A stretch of DNA of 6,392 nucleotides. Source: an uncultured Marinilabiliaceae bacterium (lineage in GTDB: Bacteria > Bacteroidota > Bacteroidia > Bacteroidales > Marinilabiliaceae). The DNA lies in the NCBI GenBank assembly GCA_905235955.1, contig CAJONN010000108.1, positions 1 through 6,392 of the forward strand, given 5' to 3'. A program made the position numbers and the translations under genes. The notes beneath the pieces were generated by a model. The model searched no databases. It was not told where the DNA came from and saw only the letters and a program-made list of their open reading frames with translations. Every line of letters begins with the position of its first letter. Positions within the stretch are counted from its first letter, which is position 1. Positions 1 through 6,359 of the stretch are shown here, piece after piece.

Positions 1-1097
1 TCAGGGAAACCAAGTTTATAAAGTCCAAACTCTGGGTCGTAACCTTTTATTGTCAGATAACCGCTCTGAAAAATCACTGGAATTGGGTCGGTCGAGGTGG
101 AATCGATGGAATTTAGCAAATCCGAATCGACCTCTTCCGTAACCATATCTTCGAGTCTATAGTTGTGCATTTTCAGCAACTCAACAAGATACGATGGTGT
201 GCCGGTTTCGAACCAATAACTGCCAAACGTTCTGTTTTTCAGCGTATTGAGCACGCTAAACGGATTATACATTCCATCCGTATTATATGTGAAATGATAG
301 CCATCGTAGCGTTTTTTTAGTTCTGCATAAGTCTCATCGATGCTTTTTTGCTGTTCCTCCGCCAACCGCTCAACATACGGACGAAGAACACCATTCAACG
401 CCGCAGTGTCGATACCACAAATGTTGTAGTAATCGGCATTCATCGAAATATCTTCAAGGTTGTTGAGGTCGCTAAATACGCTCACTTTGCCAAATTTCGT
501 CACTCCGGTGAGCAGCGCAAATTTGATGCTTGCATCTTGGCTTTTGAGAGCGCCATAAAAACCTTTTAGTGTAGCGCGATATTCATCCTGAAGTTCCTTA
601 TTTCCAATGGCTTGTAGCATTGGTTTGTCGTATTCATCAACCAGAATCACCACACGACGACCAGTCTTTTCGCAAGCACGACGGATAACGCCATTGAAAC
701 GCCTCCCCAAACCGATCTCCGCCTCGTTTCTGCCATAGAGTTTTTCCCACTCAACCAAATTCTCATTTAGCACATTTTCAAGGACTTCCTTTCTGTCGTA
801 CTTCTCGGTGTTCAAATCCAAATGCAAAACTGGATATTCAACCCACTCTTTGGCAAGATTTTCTATCGCAAGTCCGTGAAAAAGCTCCTTTTTACCAAGA
901 AAAAATGCTTTCAATGTGCTTATTAACAGACTTTTACCAAAACGGCGTGGGCGCGAGAGAAAATAATATCGACCTGTTGTAATAAGACGGTAAATCAACT
1001 CCGTTTTATCTACATAAAGATAATCATCGTGTATCAGCGACTCGAAATCTTGAACTCCGATGGGTATATTTTTGAGCGTTTGCATGGTGTTGTTCAT
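1..1097 (-). CDS. AAA-ATPase-like protein, N-terminal part; C-terminus (likely PD-(D/E)XK nuclease-like domain) lies beyond the left edge
   Basis: An open frame of 365 codons runs off the left edge without a stop, so the gene is partial. The opening NIPIGVQDFESL followed by YLYVDKTELI is typical of the AAA-ATPase-like family (PF09820) that is often joined to a C-terminal PDDEXK_9 domain (PF08011). A P-loop-like segment SRPRRFGKSL lies at residues 48-57, a Walker B-like VVILVDEYDKP at 149-159, and LLTGVTKFGK at 195-204. Further family-like segments are YDGYHF (264-269), YNPFSVLN (277-284) and YWFETGTPSYL (294-304). Family members are usually somewhat over 500 residues, so roughly the last third is missing. 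The cellular role is unknown; these genes are numerous and scattered in Bacteroidetes, and nuclease or mobile-element-related roles are only inferred. ATG at 1097 gives the longest frame. ATG at 1085 (residue 5) is an equally plausible start, given a candidate promoter box at 1109-1116. Confidence 0.88.
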   Translation of the reverse strand, partial: MNNTMQTLKNIPIGVQDFESLIHDDYLYVDKTELIYRLITTGRYYFLSRPRRFGKSLLISTLKAFFLGKKELFHGLAIENLAKEWVEYPVLHLDLNTEKYDRKEVLENVLNENLVEWEKLYGRNEAEIGLGRRFNGVIRRACEKTGRRVVILVDEYDKPMLQAIGNKELQDEYRATLKGFYGALKSQDASIKFALLTGVTKFGKVSVFSDLNNLEDISMNADYYNICGIDTAALNGVLRPYVERLAEEQQKSIDETYAELKKRYDGYHFTYNTDGMYNPFSVLNTLKNRTFGSYWFETGTPSYLVELLKMHNYRLEDMVTEEVDSDLLNSIDSTSTDPIPVIFQSGYLTIKGYDPEFGLYKLGFP

Positions 1098-1108
1098 TTG
1101 CTACAATG

Positions 1109-1116
1109 CAAATTTA
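1109..1116 (-). promoter_or_regulatory. candidate Bacteroidetes -7 box for the AAA-ATPase gene
   Basis: The minus strand reads TAAATTTG, a full match to the Bacteroidetes -7 consensus TAnnTTTG. No TTG is seen at the expected -33 spacing, so support rests on the single box. Transcription would begin only about 8 bases before ATG 1097 and about 20 before ATG 1085, which slightly favours the second ATG as start. A box like this arises easily by chance in AT-rich DNA. Confidence 0.4.
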
Positions 1117-1185
1117 TCAATTTTTATTGTTCTTCTGATACTTATTGATAGCATTGGCATAAATCTGGAATGGACTGTAAGTCAA

Positions 1186-1215
1186 CAAAAAAAGCTGCCC
1201 CACAATGAAGCAGCT
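1186..1215 (-). terminator. rho-independent terminator downstream of hyfF
   Basis: On the minus strand, AGCTGCTTC (1215-1207), loop ATTGT, then GGGGCAGCT (1201-1193) form a 9-pair stem containing two G-U pairs. A run of seven T overlapping the end of the stem (1193-1187) follows directly. This is a good intrinsic terminator for transcripts arriving from hyfF. It lies 88 bases after the hyfF stop and upstream of the AAA-ATPase start, so it separates the two units. Confidence 0.8.
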
Positions 1216-1226
1216 CATATATTATC

Positions 1227-1244
1227 AAAAAAGTGGATTTTTTT
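1227..1244. other. A/T-only hairpin, possible weak terminator
   Basis: On the plus strand, six A, then GTGGA, then seven T can fold into an all A-T stem of six pairs. It sits between hyfF and the stronger terminator at 1186-1215. It is too weak to call a terminator alone, but it could act in either direction. The remaining gap sequence (1245-1303) holds only a 5-pair inverted repeat, TTCTG/CAGAA (1287-1301), and no gene. Confidence 0.25.
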
Positions 1245-1303
1245 AGTGGTGACTATGATTAATTAAATAGCTCGACCTTTCTTCATTTCTGTAAATCAGA
1301 AGT

Positions 1304-2743
1304 TTATGCCACAACTAATTCTGCAGCATTGTTGATAAGTTCAACAACAAAACTTGGTGCTGCATAGCCAAGCCAAATGCTTGTTGCAATAAGAAGTACT
1401 TGCATTATTAGTTCTAATGGCGGTATGCTCACAATGTTGGGACGTCGGCTATCGGGCGAAGATGAGCTAAGGAACAATATAGAGAACATATCTCTGCCAA
1501 TAGCCCAAACTATTATGGTGAGCAATATCATTGTTGCGATGAGCACTGCCCATTGGCTTGCATCTATCATAGAGCGGAAAATCATCAACTCAGTCATAAA
1601 CATACCTGATGGCGGCATAGCTGTGATGCAAAGCATGGCTACAATGAGAAATGTGCCACCAATGCCTGATGTGTTGAAATATTTGCCCATGCAACTTATC
1701 ATTTTGCTCCGATAGATACGATATAATTGTCCGATATGCATAAAAATAGAGGCTTTGACAAGTGAGTGGAGCACTAAATGGAGCACAGCAGCATATACGC
1801 CAACACCGCCCATTGCTATACCAATAACAACTACACCTATATGTTCTACGCTCGAATAGGCAAACAGACGTTTCACATTGTCAACCTTTACCAAATATAC
1901 AGCTGCCATTAGTATTGAAACAATACCCGTCAAGAGTAGTACTATGTCAGCCCAATGCTTCACATCAGTGTGGGCTACAATGGCATAGATGCGATAGAAA
2001 CCAACAAAACCAGCATTCATCAGCACACTTGACATAAGTGCGGCTGCTGGAGTTGGAGCCTTGTCTTTGGCATCGATGCCGGCTGTAAACATTGGCACCA
2101 AACCAGCTTTGGCCGAATAGCCCACAAAGATGAATATGAAAGCCATTTTGAGCCAAAAAGCATCGATGGTAGCACTGTTGGCACTGATATTATCAATGGT
2201 GAGTCCGGCTTCAGCATTGCTACCCATAGCTATAGAGAAGAAGAGTATGCCAACATATACAAACACAAGGCTTACTGAGCAGGCAAACACATATTTCCAT
2301 GTAGCCTCGATAGAGCCTGCTTTGCGCCTATAAAAGATAAGTGCCGATGCGCTAAGTGTGGTTATTTCAACAAAAACCCAAGTGAGCGCTATATGCACTG
2401 ATATGTAGGCAATGGTAAGTGCCAATGTGAGCATTTGCATTGCACCCCGATATTGTGCTCTTACACGCCCATGTGTTTCAGTGTCGGTAAAGCCTATATA
2501 TTGGCTTGAATGGACAAAAGCTGCTATTGTTATTAGGGCAAGTGTAAGCAACATTATTACAGCAAGTCCGTCGAAGCGGAAATAGTCAGATTCTGTTGTA
2601 CCATATTTCGACACGGCGTATGCAGTAAACAACATTTGCAAAAGCACAAACAGTGTTGATATGACACTGCTTAGGCGTTGGTTGCGAACTACAAATTGCA
2701 GAAAGCTGGTTGCTAAGGCTGCTATGAGGTATATTATAGTCAT
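1304..2743 (-). CDS. hyfF: hydrogenase-4 subunit F-like antiporter subunit (NuoL/M/N family)
   Basis: A 479-residue polytopic membrane protein of the proton-conducting transporter family, the HyfF type of group 4 hydrogenase complexes. It would form a distal ion-translocating subunit of the membrane arm. WVFVEITTLSAS (122-133) carries the conserved TM5 glutamate (Glu126) and is followed by an ATWKY segment as in E. coli HyfF. Lys212 in YSAKAG is the TM7 lysine. DNVKRLFAYSSVEHIG (288-303) and HSLVK (326-330, Lys330) are family motifs, as is MPPSGMFMTELMIF (376-389). The loop after TM7 is odd: where relatives read HxWLPDAH, this protein has FTAGIDAK (219-226). It is shorter than E. coli HyfF (about 526), mainly at the C-terminus. 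It starts 18 bases after the hyfE stop, behind an A/G-rich leader (AGAGAAAGAAA), and is the last gene of the unit. Confidence 0.9.
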   Translation of the reverse strand: MTIIYLIAALATSFLQFVVRNQRLSSVISTLFVLLQMLFTAYAVSKYGTTESDYFRFDGLAVIMLLTLALITIAAFVHSSQYIGFTDTETHGRVRAQYRGAMQMLTLALTIAYISVHIALTWVFVEITTLSASALIFYRRKAGSIEATWKYVFACSVSLVFVYVGILFFSIAMGSNAEAGLTIDNISANSATIDAFWLKMAFIFIFVGYSAKAGLVPMFTAGIDAKDKAPTPAAALMSSVLMNAGFVGFYRIYAIVAHTDVKHWADIVLLLTGIVSILMAAVYLVKVDNVKRLFAYSSVEHIGVVVIGIAMGGVGVYAAVLHLVLHSLVKASIFMHIGQLYRIYRSKMISCMGKYFNTSGIGGTFLIVAMLCITAMPPSGMFMTELMIFRSMIDASQWAVLIATMILLTIIVWAIGRDMFSILFLSSSSPDSRRPNIVSIPPLELIMQVLLIATSIWLGYAAPSFVVELINNAAELVVA

Positions 2744-2761
2744 TTTCTTTCTCTGTATGTA

Positions 2762-3391
2762 TTAGTCTTTGAGTTGATTGAGGTGCGACACATCGCCATC
2801 GCCTGTTACGTCGCCTACTTTGTTGATGAAAATGCCCAGCAAGAATACGCTTACAAACACATCGAGCAATACACCCAAATTGACCATCAGAGGCATTTCG
2901 TTGCCTTGCGACAATGACAATATGAATGCGCCATTTTCAACTATCACGTAACATATAACGTGGGTTATTACTTTGCGGCGTGTAGCTATTAGGTATAGGG
3001 CACTCAGAATGGTTGAAAGTGCTACAACAAAGAATGTTTTGTTGACTCCTTGTCCGACACTACTTTGTGCTATGAGGAATGTAGCTACTACTATGGCTGT
3101 AACTACCAATAGCGACACAAAATATGGCACGCTAGGTTCGGTTTCGCGAGTAATGCCGTTGTGTTTTATCACGTGCCTAATAAACATTGGTATGGCAATG
3201 GCTTTTACAACCAAAGTTTCTAAGAGTATGGTTCCTAAATTGATAATATTCATCTCTTGCAACGATAATATGGCTATGCCACAAATGAGCAATCCTTGCA
3301 ATGTGAGTGTGTTTACGTAGGTCATTAGCCTATTGGCTATGGCTATGTAGAATAGCGTTATCGAAAATATTATCAGAAGTATATCTGTCAT
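2762..3391 (-). CDS. hyfE: hydrogenase-4 component E-like membrane protein (NuoK-like part)
   Basis: A 209-residue membrane protein with about six hydrophobic helices, close in length to E. coli HyfE (216). In group 4 complexes HyfE sits between the NuoH-like subunit and the antiporter-like subunits and contributes to the ion path. The strongest evidence is the C-terminal part: a VITHVICYVIVENG segment (141-154, with Glu152 in VENG), the LGVLLDVFVSVFLLGIFI helix, and the end VSHLNQLKD, which resembles the VNNLTALKG end of E. coli HyfE. An earlier segment ETLVVKAIAIPMFI (58-71) carries a membrane Glu58 and Lys63, as in the family. It begins 27 bases after hyfC and ends 18 bases before hyfF. 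The leader is a long A/G run (AAAAAAAGAAGAAA) with no classical Shine-Dalgarno site. Confidence 0.9.
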   Translation of the reverse strand: MTDILLIIFSITLFYIAIANRLMTYVNTLTLQGLLICGIAILSLQEMNIINLGTILLETLVVKAIAIPMFIRHVIKHNGITRETEPSVPYFVSLLVVTAIVVATFLIAQSSVGQGVNKTFFVVALSTILSALYLIATRRKVITHVICYVIVENGAFILSLSQGNEMPLMVNLGVLLDVFVSVFLLGIFINKVGDVTGDGDVSHLNQLKD

Positions 3392-3418
3392 TTTCTTCTT
3401 TTTTTATTGTTCAACCAT

Positions 3419-4321
3419 TCAGAGTCGGCCTGTATTAGCCATTACACCAAAAAACATTAGTAGCGCCAACGAGGTCAGCACCAAGATAAACTGCGCATTG
3501 TGGCTCATTCGGTAGCGTGCCATAAACGACTCGATAAGTCCGACACTGATAGCACACACTATTTCGATGCCAAAGAATGCAGCTATAGACCAACTCAAAG
3601 ATAGTCCGCCAATAAAGAGGTTGGCTATAAGTGCGCTATACATAGCAAATTTCATGTTGGTAGCTTGCATTATCAGTCCCATATCGAAGCCTGAATTGTC
3701 GAGCACCATTACTTCATGTATCATGGTGAGCTCGAGGTGAGTTTTAGGGTCGTCAACAGGCATGCGACTATTTTCTATCATGCAAATCATCAGGAGCACA
3801 AAGGCTGCAATGCCTGCAAAGGCATACGAGGTGTAGCTACCGAAGTGGAATGTTGCAAATATATCAGCAAACGAAGTGTACCCGGTGAGCAATCCTAATG
3901 TGCCTATAAGTGCAAAAAATGCAGGTTCGGCAAGCATTGAGAAGAGTGCTTCTCGGCTAGCACCCATACCTTCAAACGAGCTACCTGTATCGAGCGCACC
4001 TATTATGCTAAAGAATTTGCCTGTCGACAAAACGTAGGCAAAGAAAATAAAGTCGGCCTCAAACGACACTAAGCCTTGTGTGCCACATAGCGGAACTACA
4101 CACATTGCCATTAGCACTGAAGCAAAATAGACCGATGGTGCCCACTGAAATATTGCACTGCTGGTGCTACTAAACACTGCACCTTTGCGCAGCAAGCGCC
4201 AAATATCGTAGATAGGTTGCAACAATACCGGACCTTTGCGTCCTTGTGTCAAGCTTTTTACTCTGATTACAATGCCCGTAAAAAATAGGCTTGCTATGAG
4301 TATCAAAACAAAACTAATCAT
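3419..4321 (-). CDS. hyfC: hydrogenase-4 subunit C-like / complex I subunit 1 (NuoH) family protein
   Basis: A 300-residue membrane protein of the NuoH/HycD/HyfC family. This subunit anchors the peripheral arm and shapes the coupling site at the membrane. Family motifs include GRKGPVLLQPIYDIWRLL (27-44), ALDTGSSFEGMGASRE (109-124) and a charged stretch from IENSRMPVDDPKTHLE (182-197) through LTMIHEVMVLD (198-208). The acidic residues in these cytoplasmic loops correspond to those lining the coupling channel in complex I relatives. The THLELTMIHE form looks closer to archaeal and Ech/Mbh/Ehr-like versions than to E. coli HyfC, which has a different sequence there; this is judged from memory of the family. 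The length is close to HycD (about 307). Spacing is 40 bases after hyfB and 27 before hyfE. The only purine-rich leader is an AGAGAA about 15 bases before the ATG. Confidence 0.9.
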   Translation of the reverse strand: MISFVLILIASLFFTGIVIRVKSLTQGRKGPVLLQPIYDIWRLLRKGAVFSSTSSAIFQWAPSVYFASVLMAMCVVPLCGTQGLVSFEADFIFFAYVLSTGKFFSIIGALDTGSSFEGMGASREALFSMLAEPAFFALIGTLGLLTGYTSFADIFATFHFGSYTSYAFAGIAAFVLLMICMIENSRMPVDDPKTHLELTMIHEVMVLDNSGFDMGLIMQATNMKFAMYSALIANLFIGGLSLSWSIAAFFGIEIVCAISVGLIESFMARYRMSHNAQFILVLTSLALLMFFGVMANTGRL

Positions 4322-4361
4322 ATTGTGAGTTGTAAGTTCTCTGAGTTGTTTTTCTGAGGAA

Positions 4362-6200
4362 TTAATAAAGCAAAGCTATAGCTACCAGCAACAATATGTA
4401 GCCCAAACCATAGACAATATAGCGTTGCAAATTACCATTTTGCACAAATTGCAATTTGCTCAAACTGTGTTCTATCGAGCCAACAATTGGAGCAATTATG
4501 CGTTTTTCGCACACATCAGAATCGAAGCTGACGTGGCTGCGGTCTTTGGGGAAAACCTCTTCGGCGGTTAGTGCTGCAAATCTGTTGCTTGTAGGCAATA
4601 TGCTTCGAAACAGAGATGCCAACGTATGAGCAAACGATTTGCTTGTATATTGTATGCCTTTGATCGGATTGGCATAGCCGCAGCCCCACGTATTGCTCAC
4701 GTGCGAAGGTAGATTTTGTACCATTTTGAATCGAATGCCAACCACTATAGCTATTATTATTGCAAAAAGAACTGAACCTAATGTTACTTTGCCAATAGTT
4801 TCAGAAAAACCTGCAATGCTTCCGGCTGAAGTTGCGCCTATTTCTATATTGAAAGTAAGTTCAGCTATTTGTGTTGTGATGTCAAAAAACGTTGTTGAAA
4901 AGAGTGTTACGATGGCTATTGGTACAAGCAATGCGTATGCAGGCCATAGCATCTGCTTATTTACCTCTTGTGGCAACAAATGCAACTGAGTGCGTGGTGT
5001 GCCCAAAAATATAACGCCAAAACTTTTGGTAAAAGTAAGCATCGAAATGCCACCAATTATGGCCAAGGCTATGCCAGAGAGTATCATCAGCACGGGCACA
5101 ACTAAGCCATTGGTATTCAGTCCATGCAAAAAACCGCCATAGATAACAAACTCTGAAATAAAGCCACTAAGCGGAGGTAAACCACCAATAGCAATAGAGC
5201 CAATAAGGAAGATAAACGCTGTTTGTGGCATCTGCTTTATCAGTCCGCCAAGCTCCTCCATATTGCGTGTATGCGTTGAAACATAAACATTGCCAGCGCC
5301 AAAGAAGAGCAATGCCTTGAAAAGAGCATGATTGAGTGTATGAAGCAATGCACCAGCAAAGCCCAAAGTAGCTATCAGAGCATTCTCAGTGCCAATGCCA
5401 ATAAGTCCGACACCAATGCCCATACTTATTATACCAATATTTTCAATGGTGCAATAGGCGAGCATACGCTTAAAGTCGCGATGCACAGCCGCATTCACAA
5501 TGCCATACAATCCGCTCACTGCGCCCAACACAAGTACAGTAATGCCAAGCTGCGTTTGCATACTGCTCATAAGCGAAGCAAAACGCACAATGCCATAGAT
5601 GCCAGCCTTTACAATAACGCCCGACATAACGCCCGACACATGCGAAGGTGCTGCAGGATGTGCATGAGGCAACCACGAGTGAAACGGCACAATGCCAGCC
5701 TTAAAACCAAAGCCAGCAACCAAAGATAGCATAAACAGAAAAATCTCTTTCTGACTTGCTTCTGACAAATAGAGCTTAACGCCATCGAAGTCGAGTGATC
5801 CAGTAATGGCATATACTCGGCAAAAAGCTGCAGTAATAAGCAATACAGCTATGTGACTCTGAATGAAATAGTTGAGACCAGATTTTAGTACAAGAGGCTT
5901 TTCGTTTTCAAAAATAACGGCAAAGAACGAACCAATAGCCATCAGTTCCCAACCAAGCAAAAAGACAATTAGGTTGCGAGTGCACATAAGCACCAACATA
6001 CCAACAAACGTAAGCGTATACGATGTCCAATGTAGCCATATCTGACCTCTACGTTGGTCGTAATGAGCCAAATAGCCTTTGCCATACCATGCTCCTATTA
6101 AGAAAATAAGCGTCACAATGGATAGAAACCATATCGACAAATAGTCGGGCGCAAAAACGGTTTGCCCGTTGATAGCATCAAATAGATTGTTGAGCAACAT
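4362..6200 (-). CDS. hyfB: hydrogenase-4 subunit B-like antiporter subunit (NuoL family), N-terminally short
   Basis: A 612-residue membrane protein and first gene of the unit; HyfB is an antiporter-like ion-translocating subunit. LLGWELMAIGSF (81-92) gives the TM5-type glutamate (Glu85). FGFKAGIVPFHSWLPHAH (164-181) holds Lys167 and the intact His/Trp/Pro loop, followed by APSHVSGVMSGV. RDFKRMLAYCTIENIG (241-256), HALFK (291-295) and LPPLSGFISE (341-350) are further family motifs. The C-terminus carries the HyfB-type TWGCGYANP (504-512), then IQYTSKSFA, the segment CEKRIIAPIV (564-573) and a last membrane helix (about 595-612). Glu85 aligns with a residue near 144 of E. coli HyfB (about 672 long), so about 60 N-terminal residues, likely two helices, are absent. 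An in-frame TAA directly precedes this ATG, which fixes the start unless a non-ATG start is used inside. Confidence 0.92.
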   Translation of the reverse strand: MLLNNLFDAINGQTVFAPDYLSIWFLSIVTLIFLIGAWYGKGYLAHYDQRRGQIWLHWTSYTLTFVGMLVLMCTRNLIVFLLGWELMAIGSFFAVIFENEKPLVLKSGLNYFIQSHIAVLLITAAFCRVYAITGSLDFDGVKLYLSEASQKEIFLFMLSLVAGFGFKAGIVPFHSWLPHAHPAAPSHVSGVMSGVIVKAGIYGIVRFASLMSSMQTQLGITVLVLGAVSGLYGIVNAAVHRDFKRMLAYCTIENIGIISMGIGVGLIGIGTENALIATLGFAGALLHTLNHALFKALLFFGAGNVYVSTHTRNMEELGGLIKQMPQTAFIFLIGSIAIGGLPPLSGFISEFVIYGGFLHGLNTNGLVVPVLMILSGIALAIIGGISMLTFTKSFGVIFLGTPRTQLHLLPQEVNKQMLWPAYALLVPIAIVTLFSTTFFDITTQIAELTFNIEIGATSAGSIAGFSETIGKVTLGSVLFAIIIAIVVGIRFKMVQNLPSHVSNTWGCGYANPIKGIQYTSKSFAHTLASLFRSILPTSNRFAALTAEEVFPKDRSHVSFDSDVCEKRIIAPIVGSIEHSLSKLQFVQNGNLQRYIVYGLGYILLLVAIALLY

Positions 6201-6204
6201 TTAT

Positions 6205-6212
6205 CAAATGTA
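6205..6212 (-). promoter_or_regulatory. candidate -7 box upstream of hyfB
   Basis: The minus strand reads TACATTTG, matching the Bacteroidetes -7 consensus TAnnTTTG. Only four bases separate it from the hyfB ATG, so a transcript from it would be essentially leaderless. The nearest upstream TTG is 23 bases away rather than about 19. Either this is the promoter of a leaderless mRNA, or the box is fortuitous and transcription starts further upstream. Confidence 0.3.
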
Positions 6213-6250
6213 AAATAGTTGTTTAGAACTCTACACAATTATGTTTTACA
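6209..6250. repeat. short inverted repeats in the hyfB upstream region
   Basis: TGTAAAA (6209-6215) and TTTTACA (6244-6250) are perfect inverted copies 28 bases apart. AGTTGT (6217-6222) and ACAACT (6248-6253) form a second pair that overlaps the first. They flank or touch the candidate promoter box, so an operator or an RNA hairpin is possible. Such short AT-rich pairs are also expected by chance. Confidence 0.25.
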
Positions 6251-6264
6251 ACTTTCAAGAGCTG

Positions 6265-6295
6265 AAAAACGGTGCAAGTTTATTAAAAAACCACC
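6265..6295 (-). terminator. terminator-like hairpin upstream of hyfB
   Basis: On the minus strand GGTG+GTTT (6295-6288) pairs with AAAC (6281-6278) and CACC (6274-6271), leaving a 6-base loop and a 3-base bulge (TTG) on the 3' side. It is followed by G and five T (6269-6265). It would end a transcript entering from the right edge, or act as an attenuator if the hyf promoter lies further upstream. The bulge makes it weaker than the one after hyfF. Confidence 0.4.
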
Positions 6296-6308
6296 CTCAA
6301 TGTTATTA

Positions 6309-6359
6309 TTATCTCTCTATTTTACGAAGAATTAACGAAAATGAATGTTTTTTGTTCAT
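6309..6359 (-). CDS. possible 16-codon leader-type mini-ORF
   Basis: ATG at 6359 opens a short frame reading MNKKHSFSLILRKIER and ending in TAA. AAGGTGG lies about five bases before it and resembles a Shine-Dalgarno site, unlike the A-rich leaders of the hyf genes. The peptide is basic and unrecognised. It is followed by the terminator-like hairpin at 6265-6295. It could be a leader peptide, a decayed gene start, or chance. Confidence 0.18.
   Translation of the reverse strand: MNKKHSFSLILRKIER

Noticed and set aside
1060..1266. Plus-strand open frame of 68 codons overlapping the AAA-ATPase start and the intergenic gap
   Set aside because: It crosses the AAA-ATPase start, its promoter box and the minus-strand terminator stem, has no recognisable motif, and has hydrophobic low-complexity content expected of AT-rich DNA.
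1287..1301. Inverted repeat TTCTG/CAGAA just after hyfF as a terminator
   Set aside because: Only five pairs, AT-rich, with no following T-run; the structure at 1186-1215 is far better.
1377..1715. Plus-strand open frame of 112 codons inside hyfF
   Set aside because: It is antisense to clear hyfF coding sequence, with no motif or start signal; a shadow frame.
1965..2217. Alternate minus-frame short ORFs near the unusual HyfF loop, considered as evidence of a frameshift
   Set aside because: Reading the other frame across the loop gives no WLPDAH-like sequence, and the main frame is homologous on both sides, so no frameshift is needed.
5328..5729. Plus-strand open frame of 133 codons inside hyfB
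   Set aside because: It is antisense to the most conserved part of hyfB (the KxG, HxWLP and DFKRMLAY region), and its repetitive Asn/His/Lys/Ser content is the mirror of hydrophobic membrane codons.
6240..6247. Plus-strand TATGTTTT with a TTG 18 bases upstream as a promoter for a divergent gene
   Set aside because: It has one mismatch to the -7 consensus, and no plus-strand gene begins in the remaining 145 bases.
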